A stretch of DNA of 35,036 nt from Alphaproteobacteria bacterium. GTDB taxonomy: Bacteria; Pseudomonadota; Alphaproteobacteria; UBA9219; RGZA01. The notes under the pieces were generated by a model. The model saw nothing but the letters and a program-made list of their open reading frames with translations. It had not been told where the DNA came from and made no database searches. How positions within the stretch are numbered: position 1 is the first letter of the stretch; the number at the start of each line of letters is the position of its first letter. The translations under genes and the position numbers were made by a program. Positions 1-7,002 of this stretch are shown here, piece after piece. The stretch covers positions 1 through 35,036 of the forward strand of contig JANQEX010000038.1 of assembly GCA_028278105.1 (NCBI GenBank). Reading direction: 5' to 3'.

Positions 1-20
1 AAGAAAGGCCCGGCGTCTTC

Positions 21-62
21 AAAAAGCTTGTCCGTAGTCCCCGCTACGGACGGCGCTTTTTT
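21..62. terminator. Rho-independent (possibly bidirectional) terminator
   Basis: An 8-bp perfect stem (30-37 GTCCGTAG with 44-51 CTACGGAC, 6-nt loop) is followed by GGCGC and a six-T run at 57-62. An outer arm AAAAAGC (21-27) pairs with GCTTTTT (55-61), so the structure has an A-run before and a T-run after it and could stop transcription from both sides. It probably ends a plus-strand gene lying left of the window. Confidence 0.75.
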
Positions 63-108
63 CATAGCCGGTTCCTTTTTTTCGCCTCCGCAAAACCCAT
101 GTTATTTA

Positions 109-237
109 TGAGTCCAGACCCTAGGGCGCGTCATCCCGGAAAAGCGCGAAGCGCTTTATCCGGGATCTCTGTCCATTTTCGGCAAAAAAATCCCGGACAA
201 TCACCCGCCGCCGCTCACAATTTCCGGAGTGACGTAA
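109..237. repeat. Palindromic intergenic repeat, GTCATCCCGG family, copy 1
   Basis: Starts with GAGTCCAGACCCTAG (111-125), an end motif seen again near ssb. It is followed by GTCATCCCGG and a hairpin whose inner stem is AAGCGC-gaa-GCGCTT, then TCCGGGATCTCT, and it ends with a TTCCGG-GTGACG segment around 221-235 that mirrors the start. The same element occurs at 17087-17183, where the inner stem changed on both sides (AGGCGC/GCGCCT). There is no gene in 1-248 apart from this repeat and the terminator. Confidence 0.7.
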
Positions 238-248
238 CTTGTGCATTG

Positions 249-1184
249 CTACGCTGGCCGGTTTTCCACGCTTTCCGTTCCGGCGGCGCTTTCCTCCAGC
301 GAAAGCTGTTCCAGCGTTTCGGCGACTTCCTTCGCGCGCGAGCGCGGCGGGACCGGGGCGGTGGCGCGCGCCGCTTCCTCCATCAACAGTTCCAGCAATC
401 CGCTGGCCGCGCTGAAAAACAGCAAGGCTTCCTGAACCGAAAAATTCTGCCCGGCGCGGGAAAGCGGCGCGCGGTAACGCGCGTCCATATCGTGCAGCAT
501 GGCGGCAAGACGGCCCTCCGGCATGGCGGCGTTGATCTTTCCCGAAGGGGCCAGCAGGCCGGAAGCCTCTTGCCACAGCGCGTCACCGCCGGCCGCGCCG
601 CCGCGTCCCTTGCGGGAAAGATAATATGACAACGCCGTTTCCACCGCTCGCAAAAGGTGGAAGCAGGCCGCGTTGCCGAGCCCGAAGGCCAGGGCGCACC
701 CCGCGGCGCGGATTTCGGCGCGCACCCCCTCCGGTATGGCGGCGAGCGTGGTTTCGGAAAATTGCAGATCAGCCTGCTCGGCAAGGTCGCGCGCGTCGAA
801 CAGGCCGCGGCGCGGCACGGCATAAATGGCGCGGCGGCTGAGTTCGGCCGCAAGGGCCGTTTCGAATTTTTCAGTCAGCGAGCGCAGCAGGACAATCTCG
901 TGCGGATCGATTGTTTCTTCGCGCGCGGGAAAGCGGAACTGGCGCGAGGCGCCGTCGATGAAGTGACGGTTAAATACGGCTCCCATCCTGTTCAGCAGTG
1001 CGGTGGCTTCGCTTTTTGCGAAATCAAGCGGAATGGGGTCGCCCTTGATCAACGTGTCCAACGCCGCCTGCGCTTCCATCAGCGGCACGAACATCTCGGC
1101 CGCGGGCGTGGCGCCGGTGCGCGCGATCACCTGGTAGAGCTTCGCGCCCAGTTCGTAAAATTTATACTGGTTGACCGGGTTCAT
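249..1184 (-). CDS. Unrecognised 311-aa cytoplasmic protein, possibly HEPN-like helical fold
   Basis: I do not recognise the family. The protein has no signal peptide or membrane segment and is predicted mostly alpha-helical. A segment around residues 170-195 (AACFHLLRAVETALSYYL) resembles the helix found in HEPN-type and abortive-infection-associated proteins ('HLLRAVE'), but the RNase motif Rx4-6H is not evident, so the assignment is weak. The C-terminus is Ala/Glu rich and looks disordered. Coding support comes from a long frame with alphaproteobacterial codon use over 936 bp. Only a weak ribosome site (GGACAACAG) precedes the ATG. It lies downstream of uvrA on the same strand, separated by a palindromic repeat, so an independent transcript is likely. 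Confidence 0.75.
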   Translation of the reverse strand: MNPVNQYKFYELGAKLYQVIARTGATPAAEMFVPLMEAQAALDTLIKGDPIPLDFAKSEATALLNRMGAVFNRHFIDGASRQFRFPAREETIDPHEIVLLRSLTEKFETALAAELSRRAIYAVPRRGLFDARDLAEQADLQFSETTLAAIPEGVRAEIRAAGCALAFGLGNAACFHLLRAVETALSYYLSRKGRGGAAGGDALWQEASGLLAPSGKINAAMPEGRLAAMLHDMDARYRAPLSRAGQNFSVQEALLFFSAASGLLELLMEEAARATAPVPPRSRAKEVAETLEQLSLEESAAGTESVENRPA

Positions 1185-1209
1185 CTGTTGTCCACAACAA
1201 GATCAGGCA

Positions 1210-1295
1210 TCACCCCCACGGCGGCGGACGTCCACGCTTGAATCCAAAAAAATCAAACAGATTTTAAGCGTGGACCCCCGCCTTCGCGGGGGTGA
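1210..1295. repeat. Palindromic repeat, TCCACGCTT family, copy 1
   Basis: The outer arms are TCACCCCC (1210-1217) and GGGGGTGA (1288-1295), and the inner arms are TCCACGCTT (1231-1239) and AAGCGTGGA (1266-1274). A small hairpin CCCCCGCcttcGCGGGGG sits in the right arm. The AT-rich centre (1240-1265) matches, in reverse orientation, the centre of the element at 5760-5850. It fills most of the 222-bp gap between uvrA and the next minus-strand gene and may act as a transcription terminator there. Confidence 0.8.
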
Positions 1296-1406
1296 CAATT
1301 GTTTTTAAGCCATGCTTAAAAGCGGTCGCTGGCATAATGCCATGCAGCAAGATAAATGTTACGAATAAGAAAGGAAATAGATTGGTAGAGATTCGTTCTG
1401 TTTCCG

Positions 1407-4274
1407 TCAGCCGGTGGCTTTTTTGCGCTGCGGAAAACCGGGCAGATGGCTCTTAAGATACTGCCCGGTATGGCTTTCGGGACAGGCGGCCAGTTCTTCG
1501 GGCGTGCCGGCCGCCACGATTTCGCCTCCCTTGTCGCCGCCTTCGGGGCCGAGGTCGATGATCCAGTCGGCGGTCTTGATGACGTCCAGATTATGCTCGA
1601 TCACCAGCACCGTATTGCCCGGACCGGTAAGGGCGTGAAGGACTTCCAGCAGCTTGCGCACATCTTCAAAGTGCAGGCCGGTGGTGGGCTCGTCGAGAAT
1701 GTAAAGGGTTTTGCCGGTGCCGCGCCTGGAAAGTTCCTTGGCCAGCTTCACACGCTGCGCCTCGCCGCCCGAAAGGGTGGTGGCGTTCTGGCCGATGGCC
1801 ATGTAGCCAAGGCCGACCCGGTTCAGCATCGCCAGCTTGTCACGAATTGAAGGAACGGCCTCGAACAGGGCCAGGCCCTCCTCGACCGTCATGTTCAGGA
1901 CATCGCTGATGCTTTTGCCCTTCCAGGTCACTTCCAGCGTTTCGCGGTTATAGCGCTTGCCGCCGCAGGCATCGCAGGTCACATACACATCGGGAAGGAA
2001 ATGCATCTCGATGCGCAGCACCCCGCCGCCCTCGCAGGCCTCGCAACGCCCGCCCTTCACGTTGAACGAAAAACGCCCCGGCCCATAGCCGCGCGCCTTC
2101 GCTTCGGGCAAATTCGCAAACCAGTCGCGGATGGGGGTGAAGGCGCCGGTATAGGTGGCGGGGTTGGAGCGCGGCGTGCGTCCGATGGGCGACTGGTCGA
2201 TGTCGATCACCTTGTCGATGAATTGCAGTCCGCGAAGTTCCTTGTGCGGATCGGGAATATCGCGCGCGTCATGCAGCTTGCGGGCGAGGGCGCGATACAG
2301 CGTTTCCAGGACAAGGGTTGATTTGCCGCTGCCCGAAACGCCCGTGACGCAGGTCAGCGTGCCCAGCGGCACTTTCAGGTGGACGTTCTTCAGGTTGTTG
2401 CCGGTGGCGCCGGTCACCTCCACGCACGCGCCCTTGCGGCCCCCGCGGCGGACAACCGGCACGGCGATCCGCCTTTTGCCGGCCAGATAGGCGGCGGTGA
2501 GACTGTGGGGATTGCCCTCAACCTCTTCCGGCGGGCCCTGCGCCACGACATGCCCGCCATGAAGCCCCGCGCCGGGGCCCATGTCGATCAGATGATCGGC
2601 GGAGCGGATGGCGTCCTCGTCATGCTCCACCACCAGCACGCTGTTGCCGAGGTCGCGCAGCCGGGTCAGGGTTTGCAACAGGCGGTGATTGTCGCGCTGA
2701 TGCAGGCCGATGGAGGGCTCGTCCAGCACATACAGCACGCCCGTCAGGCCCGATCCGATTTGCGAGGCCAGGCGGATGCGCTGGCCTTCTCCGCCCGACA
2801 GCGTGCCGGAATGGCGCGCGAGCGTCAGGTAATCCAGCCCCACATCCATCAGAAAGCCGAGCCGTTCCTGAATTTCCTTCAGCACGCGGGCGGCGATCTC
2901 GCGTTGCTTTTTGCTCAAGTCTTTGGGCAGATCCGCAAACCAGGCCTGCGCCCTGGCAATGGAAAGCCCGCAAATCCCGGCGATGGGCTTGCCGGCGATC
3001 TTGACGGTGAGGGCTTCGGGCTTCAGCCGCGCGCCGTGGCAGGCCTCGCACGGCCGGGTGGTTTGGTAGCGCGCCATGTCCTCGCGCCGCCAGTTGCTTT
3101 CGGTCTGGCGGAACAGCCGGTCGAGATTGGGGATCACGCCCTCGAACGGCTTTTCCGATTTCCAGCGGCGCTTGCCGTCGGTGTAGGCGATGGCGACGGC
3201 CTCATCGCCCGTGCCATGCAAAATGACGTGCTTCAGTTTCGGGCTCAACGCGCGCCAGGGCGTGGTGACGCTGCCGCCGAAATGTCTCACAAGGCCTTCC
3301 AGAGCCTGAAGCTGGAAAGTCATGTAGGCCGAATGCCAGGGCGCGATGGCGCCGTCGCGGATGCTGAGCCTGTCATCCGGCACCACAAGCTGCGGGTCGA
3401 ACAGCAGCTTCTCGCCAAGCCCGTCGCATTCCGGGCAGGCGCCATGCGGGCTGTTGAAGGAGAAGAGCCGCGGCTCCACCTCGTCCAGCGTAAAGCCGGA
3501 GACCGGGCAGGCGAATTTGGAGGAGAAGACATGCCGCTTGCCCGACGGCGTTTCCTCGGCATACAGCAGGCCGTCGGCGAGTTTCAGCGCGGTTTCGATT
3601 GAATCGGGCAGGCGGTTGCCCATGTCGGGGCGGACCACAAGACGGTCCACCACCACCTCGATATCATGCCTTGTTTTTTTGTTGAGGGTGGGCAGGGCGT
3701 CCATCTCGTGAAGCGCGCCGTCGATCTTCACGCGCGCGAAGCCCTTGCGCTGAAGCTCCTGCAGCTCCTTTTTGTATTCGCCCTTGCGCCCGCGCACGAC
3801 GGGAGCCAGAAGCAGAATCCTCGTTCCCTCCGGCAGGGCCGAAATGCGGTCCACCATCTGGCTGACGGTCTGGCTTTCAATGGGCAGGCCCGTGGCGGGC
3901 GAGGTGGGAACGCCGATGCGTGCCCAGAGCAGGCGCATATAGTCGTAAATCTCCGTCACCGTGCCCACGGTGGAGCGCGGGTTGCGCGAGGTGGTTTTCT
4001 GCTCGATGGAGATGGCGGGCGACAACCCGTCGATGTGGTCCACATCGGGCTTTTGCATCATCTCAAGGAACTGGCGGGCGTAGGCGGACAGGCTTTCCAC
4101 ATAGCGCCGCTGCCCTTCGGCATAGATGGTGTCGAACGCCAGCGACGACTTGCCCGATCCCGAAAGCCCGGTGATCACCACCAGCCGGTTCTTGGGAATG
4201 GCGACGTCGAGATTTTTCAGGTTGTGCTCGCGCGCGCCGCGAACATGAAGGACGCTGTCGGCTGGTTTTGGCAT
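1407..4274 (-). CDS. uvrA: UvrABC excinuclease subunit A
   Basis: Damage-recognition ATPase of nucleotide excision repair. It acts as a dimer and loads UvrB onto lesions in the cytoplasm. 955 aa, close to the 940 aa of E. coli. Two ABC ATPase modules are visible: Walker A GLSGSGKS at residues 36-43 and a second GVSGSGKS near 645, with signature motifs LSGGEGQR (around 490) and LSGGEAQR (around 830). Zinc-finger cysteines appear as CPVSG with CPEC, CEAC in the first half, and CEACEGG with CDACGG in the second half. The N-terminal [11 protein letters not shown]-type motif (here [11 protein letters not shown]) fixes the start, although the ribosome site is weak. It is divergent from ssb, an arrangement common in proteobacteria, but with a repeat-filled 429-bp spacer and no canonical alphaproteobacterial LexA box. 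Confidence 0.98.
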   Translation of the reverse strand: MPKPADSVLHVRGAREHNLKNLDVAIPKNRLVVITGLSGSGKSSLAFDTIYAEGQRRYVESLSAYARQFLEMMQKPDVDHIDGLSPAISIEQKTTSRNPRSTVGTVTEIYDYMRLLWARIGVPTSPATGLPIESQTVSQMVDRISALPEGTRILLLAPVVRGRKGEYKKELQELQRKGFARVKIDGALHEMDALPTLNKKTRHDIEVVVDRLVVRPDMGNRLPDSIETALKLADGLLYAEETPSGKRHVFSSKFACPVSGFTLDEVEPRLFSFNSPHGACPECDGLGEKLLFDPQLVVPDDRLSIRDGAIAPWHSAYMTFQLQALEGLVRHFGGSVTTPWRALSPKLKHVILHGTGDEAVAIAYTDGKRRWKSEKPFEGVIPNLDRLFRQTESNWRREDMARYQTTRPCEACHGARLKPEALTVKIAGKPIAGICGLSIARAQAWFADLPKDLSKKQREIAARVLKEIQERLGFLMDVGLDYLTLARHSGTLSGGEGQRIRLASQIGSGLTGVLYVLDEPSIGLHQRDNHRLLQTLTRLRDLGNSVLVVEHDEDAIRSADHLIDMGPGAGLHGGHVVAQGPPEEVEGNPHSLTAAYLAGKRRIAVPVVRRGGRKGACVEVTGATGNNLKNVHLKVPLGTLTCVTGVSGSGKSTLVLETLYRALARKLHDARDIPDPHKELRGLQFIDKVIDIDQSPIGRTPRSNPATYTGAFTPIRDWFANLPEAKARGYGPGRFSFNVKGGRCEACEGGGVLRIEMHFLPDVYVTCDACGGKRYNRETLEVTWKGKSISDVLNMTVEEGLALFEAVPSIRDKLAMLNRVGLGYMAIGQNATTLSGGEAQRVKLAKELSRRGTGKTLYILDEPTTGLHFEDVRKLLEVLHALTGPGNTVLVIEHNLDVIKTADWIIDLGPEGGDKGGEIVAAGTPEELAACPESHTGQYLKSHLPGFPQRKKATG

Positions 4275-4327
4275 GAAATGTCGCTATCCACGGCGTCCCG
4301 GCCCCATCGCCGGCCCGCCGCGCGTCT

Positions 4328-4355
4328 AACTTAAGGTTCGGGCGGAAAAGTTCAA
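4328..4355 (-). promoter_or_regulatory. Candidate uvrA promoter
   Basis: On the minus strand, TTGAAC (plus 4350-4355) and TAAGTT (plus 4328-4333) are separated by 16 bp, 53 bp upstream of the uvrA ATG. Both hexamers are partial matches to the sigma-70 consensus, so this is plausible but not proven. Confidence 0.4.
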
Positions 4356-4375
4356 TCGGCATGAAAAACAACAGA

Positions 4376-4603
4376 ATTCCCCTCCCTCCGGGAGGGATTA
4401 GGGGAGGGTCTGCGAAAAGGGTCGAAGGGGTCACAAGGGTCAGGAGGGTCAAGGACCCTTTTGACCCTTACGACCCTTTATGCCCCTCCATGATCCCTCC
4501 CCCTTGCCCCTCTCCGCCTTCGCTCTTCGAGCTTCGGCGGACGAGCTATCCTCAAGGACCCGCCGTAGCTTTAGCGAAGGCGGGCCAAAGGGAGGGGCTT
4601 TTT
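4376..4603. repeat. Composite repeat region between uvrA and ssb with GGGTC minisatellite and palindromes
   Basis: Three pieces fill most of the 429-bp uvrA-ssb spacer. The first is a CCCTCC-GGGAGGG palindrome (4383-4396). The second, 4404-4487, holds direct copies of AGGGTC/GGGGTC followed by inverted GACCCTT copies, so it can fold into a long hairpin; the same design recurs at 25862-25940. The third is a GC-rich palindrome around 4518-4590, with CCGCCTTCGCTC on the left and CCGCCGTAGCTTTAGCG on the right. I see no convincing gene here. Confidence 0.7.
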
Positions 4604-4667
4604 GGTTTTGCTCATGGCCGCCTTTTTGACTGATGGCAGGCTACTAGCCAAACCTTTCGGCCTTCCC

Positions 4668-4673
4668 TATACT
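4668..4673 (+). promoter_or_regulatory. Possible ssb -10 element
   Basis: TATACT lies 30 bp upstream of the chosen ssb start. The -35 position has only a poor match (TAGCCA at 17-bp spacing), so a weak or activator-dependent promoter is possible. Confidence 0.3.
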
Positions 4674-4703
4674 CGCATATCCCATTCAACAGCAGGTGCA
4701 ACC

Positions 4704-5177
4704 ATGGCAGGAAGCGTAAACAAGGTTATTCTGGTGGGCAATCTGGGCCGCGATCCCGAAGTCCGGTCGTTCCAGAACGGCGGGCGCGTGGCGCGCCTGT
4801 CGCTGGCCACCTCGGAAAGCTGGAAGGACAGGAATTCCGGCGAGCGCAAGGAAAAAACCGAATGGCACCGCGTGGAGATCTATAACGACAAGCTGGTGGA
4901 CGTGGCCGAGCGTTACCTGAAGAAAGGAACCAAGGTCTTTGTGGAAGGCCAGTTGGAAACCCAGAAATACACCGACAAGGAAGGCAACGACCGTTACTCC
5001 ACCGTGGTGGCGCTACGCCCCTTCCGCGGCGATTTCACCATTCTGGACAGCAAGGGCGGCGGCGGCAACGATAACGCGCCGGGCGATTACGCGGGCGCCG
5101 GCTCCGGCGGATCGTCCCCTGGCGGCGGCGCGCCCGCGCGCGGCGGCGGCGATCTTGATGACGAAATTCCGTTCTAG
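4704..5177 (+). CDS. ssb: Single-stranded DNA-binding protein
   Basis: Binds ssDNA in replication, recombination and repair, and recruits partners through its acidic tail. 157 aa. The OB fold covers roughly residues 1-112, beginning MAGSVNKVILVGNLGRDPE, with EWHRVE and a KKGTKVFVEGQL segment typical of bacterial SSB. It is followed by a Gly/Pro/Ala-rich linker and the conserved C-terminal tip DDEIPF. The start at 4704 is chosen because the conserved family N-terminus begins there; the frame stays open for 34 codons upstream with no homology. The stop codon TAG lies inside the left arm of an inverted repeat (5174-5192), and part of the linker coding sequence is duplicated downstream at 5498-5531. 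Confidence 0.97.
   Translation: MAGSVNKVILVGNLGRDPEVRSFQNGGRVARLSLATSESWKDRNSGERKEKTEWHRVEIYNDKLVDVAERYLKKGTKVFVEGQLETQKYTDKEGNDRYSTVVALRPFRGDFTILDSKGGGGNDNAPGDYAGAGSGGSSPGGGAPARGGGDLDDEIPF
5107..5140 (+). repeat. 34-bp segment of ssb linker, source copy of a direct repeat
   Basis: This part of the ssb Gly-rich linker codons is identical over 34 bp to 5498-5531, 391 bp downstream in the non-coding region. Confidence 0.85.
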
Positions 5178-5454
5178 GGTCTGGTCTGAATTAAACAGGT
5201 ATTTCATTCAAAAAACTGCTTCTCACCCCGGCCCCCGCTTTCGCGGGGGTAAACTCCAGCCGGGGTCCAGCATGTTGCCTTCGGCAACATGCAACCGCCG
5301 AAGGCGGTTGCTGGATTCCGGCTTCTCCGCCTCCGCAAAGCTACGGCGCGACGGGTGCGCCAAGACCTCGGCGTAGCCGCCAGGCGAAGCCGGGCGCCGG
5401 AATGAGCAGTGATCTGTTTGATTTGATCCATTTCTAATTGAGTTCAGACCCTAG
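5174..5454. repeat. 281-bp element bounded by 19-bp inverted repeats (MITE-like)
   Basis: The left arm (5174-5192, CTAGGGTCTG then CTGAATT) and right arm (5436-5454, AATTGAG then CAGACCCTAG) are inverted repeats identical at 16 of 19 positions. Inside are nested palindromes: CCCCCGCtttcGCGGGGG near 5231-5247, a GTTGCC-ttc-GGCAAC pair, a CCGCCGAAGGCGG hairpin, and an 80-bp block (5322-5404) repeated at 5600-5680. No ORF of substance is inside. It has the look of a small non-autonomous mobile element; no target-site duplication was evident. Confidence 0.55.
5322..5404 (+). repeat. 80-bp direct repeat, copy A
   Basis: Begins CTTCTCCGCCTCCGCAA and ends at GAAGCCGGGCGCCGGAATG. It is nearly identical to 5600-5680 apart from a few substitutions and single-base indels. 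Internally palindromic (GGCGTAGCCGCC, GGCGAAGCCGG). Confidence 0.75.
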
Positions 5455-5497
5455 TCCTGACTAACCGTGGACGGCTTGCAATTCCCGCGGTTTCGCT

Positions 5498-5531
5498 GCG
5501 GATCGTCCCCTGGCGGCGGCGCGCCCGCGCG
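5498..5531 (+). repeat. 34-bp displaced copy of ssb linker sequence
   Basis: Identical over 34 bp to 5107-5140 inside ssb. It is directly followed (5533-5550) by AATTGAGTCCAGACTCTA, a variant of the inverted-repeat end found at 5436-5454. The copy is not in an open frame with SSB homology around it, so it is a sequence fragment and not a gene. Confidence 0.85.
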
Positions 5532-5599
5532 AAATTGAGTCCAGACTCTAATAAACTAGGCCCCCGCTTTCGCGGGGGCGCTTGGGTTTGGAACCCCCG

Positions 5600-5680
5600 C
5601 TTCTCCGCCTCCGCAAGCTTCGACGCGACGGGTGCGCCAAGACCTCGGCGTAGCCGCAGGCGAAGCCGGGCGCGGGAATG
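5600..5680 (+). repeat. 80-bp direct repeat, copy B
   Basis: Second copy of the 5322-5404 block, preceded by a CCCCCGCtttcGCGGGGG hairpin (5561-5578). The region 5455-5976 contains only repeats; I see no gene in it. Confidence 0.75.
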
Positions 5681-5759
5681 TACATATGGGAAATTCCCAT
5701 ACGAGAATTATTTGGTTTTGCTGGGGTCCCATGAAATGACTCACCCCGAAAACATGGGC

Positions 5760-5850
5760 CGTCACCCCCGCGAAGGCGGGGGTTCACGCTTATAATCTTT
5801 TGATTTGTTTGGATTTCAAGCGTGGATGCCCGCCTTCGCGGGCATGACGG
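5760..5850. repeat. Palindromic repeat, TCCACGCTT family, copy 2 (inverted)
   Basis: Contains the hairpin CCCCCGCgaagGCGGGGG on the left and GCCCGCcttcGCGGGC on the right. ACGCTT (5776-5781) and AAGCGT (5818-5823) form the inner stem, and GTCA and TGAC form the outer ends. Its reverse complement aligns with the centre of 1210-1295, including the AT-rich loop, so both are copies of one family in opposite orientation. Confidence 0.8.
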
Positions 5851-5923
5851 GTTACTTTTTGGCGTGTGTCAGTTCATAAGTTCGTTGGTTTTACTACAGT
5901 CCCTGAACCTTGAGCCCCCACGC

Positions 5924-5953
5924 CGGCCTTGCCGGATTTTTCCGGCAAGGCCG
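5924..5953. repeat. 13-bp perfect hairpin with GCCGGATTTTTCCGGC core
   Basis: CGGCCTTGCCGGA (5924-5936) pairs perfectly with TCCGGCAAGGCCG (5941-5953) around a TTTT loop, 23 bp after the stop of the minus-strand gene. There is no T-run after the stem on either strand, so it is not a classical terminator. The 16-nt core recurs at 31128-31143. Confidence 0.65.
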
Positions 5954-5976
5954 CGTATTATGCCCTTTGAAAATGC

Positions 5977-6831
5977 TTATCGGTCAGGAGTCAGGGCGGG
6001 TTTTGCAGGACGGGGGAGCGAAGGGCGGGGCTTTGGCTTACATGACTTTTTAGGGTTTACCTCCACATCCGTCTCTATGCTGGACAACTCGTAATCAGGC
6101 TGAGTGTTTTTAGAACAATAGTTGTGAACTTTCACTACGGCTGATAGCCGTTGTGTATTATTATAGGGAATGTCGGACAAGGGTGCGGAGGCTTGTCTTT
6201 CGAAGCTTTCGGTTGTCATGGATTCTGGAAAGCCAGCTAGACGGACTGTGGTTGTGTCTTTTACCGTGGCCCTAAGAAAAGCTCCCTGACCATTGCAAAC
6301 CATTTTCTTGGCCACTTTCACGCTGCCGCGAAAAGAAGCGTCGGAATTTTTCTTTGCTTTACGTTTTAACTTCTTACAAAAATCTTCTTGTTCTTTACCA
6401 GCATACTTCGCCACCATTTCTTTTATCACGGGAGTTTCCAAAAGCCGTTCCGCGGCTGCTTTTGCTTCCTCTTCTTCCCGTTTTTGAGCTTCTTTCTCTC
6501 TGCGCTCAAACTCTTTTTCAACTGCGGCGGCGGCAGCCTGATCCGCTATCTTCTCCACGTCATCTTGCGTCAGGGCAGGAGGAGCGCTTTCGCCTACGAC
6601 CTCTGAGCTTGCTTCAACGACAGAGAGCATGCCACCGCGCATATCCGGGCTGGCCTTGAAGGATTCAATAAGGCTTTTCAGGGTAGGAACTTTAGGTTTC
6701 CGTACTTGGGTTTCAGCGGTAGAGGTAGTTGTTGCCGTGGCCTTGGGCTCCGTTGCACTGGCGGGCAGGACGTTGGCAGCCGTTATGGCGGCAGCGAGAG
6801 CAAGGCTTGATGGGCGTGAAATGATGGCCAT
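5977..6831 (-). CDS. Exported protein of unknown function with coiled coil and four cysteines
   Basis: 284 aa, family not recognised. Residues 1-26 form a signal peptide (basic start, Ala-rich core, cleavage probably after PASA). A Thr-rich stretch follows, then a charged Glu/Lys/Arg/Ala coiled coil around residues 95-150. The C-terminal region has four cysteines (FCKKL, MVCNG, NYCSK, KSCKP) that could form two disulfides in the periplasm, and it ends in a basic Pro-rich tail. A good ribosome site AAGGAG lies about 9 bases before the ATG, which fixes the start. The gene stands alone between repeats and dnaE, and its GC content is visibly lower than its neighbours, suggesting recent acquisition. 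Confidence 0.85.
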   Translation of the reverse strand: MAIISRPSSLALAAAITAANVLPASATEPKATATTTSTAETQVRKPKVPTLKSLIESFKASPDMRGGMLSVVEASSEVVGESAPPALTQDDVEKIADQAAAAAVEKEFERREKEAQKREEEEAKAAAERLLETPVIKEMVAKYAGKEQEDFCKKLKRKAKKNSDASFRGSVKVAKKMVCNGQGAFLRATVKDTTTVRLAGFPESMTTESFERQASAPLSDIPYNNTQRLSAVVKVHNYCSKNTQPDYELSSIETDVEVNPKKSCKPKPRPSLPRPAKPALTPDR

Positions 6832-6938
6832 TTTAATATCTCCTTAGAAAGGATGGGCAAACATGGATAAAAGATAAAAAAACGGATTGGTTAAAATCAA
6901 TGCCGTATTTACTTGCGCGAATGGGATTGGCCGGATTT

Positions 6939-6967
6939 TTGAATGGACATCCTTCACGCCTGATATT
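6939..6967 (+). promoter_or_regulatory. Candidate dnaE promoter
   Basis: TTGAAT (6939-6944) and GATATT (6962-6967) are separated by 17 bp, 35 bp upstream of the dnaE ATG. The -10 hexamer matches consensus at 4 of 6 positions. Confidence 0.35.
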
Positions 6968-7002
6968 TAATGGAAGGATCCTCCCCCCTTTTTGTTGCCT
7001 GA

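Noticed and set aside
2379-3602. Plus-strand open frame of about 400 codons inside uvrA
   Set aside because: Antisense shadow of uvrA with biased composition and no recognisable domain.
4336-4353. Possible SOS box (GTTC repeat) between uvrA and ssb
   Set aside because: The two GTTC words are separated by 10 bases; the alphaproteobacterial LexA box needs 7. The second word also overlaps the candidate uvrA -35.
4361-4633. Small plus-strand frame between uvrA and ssb
   Set aside because: Translates repeat DNA (AGGGTC words and palindromes); no homology or ribosome site.
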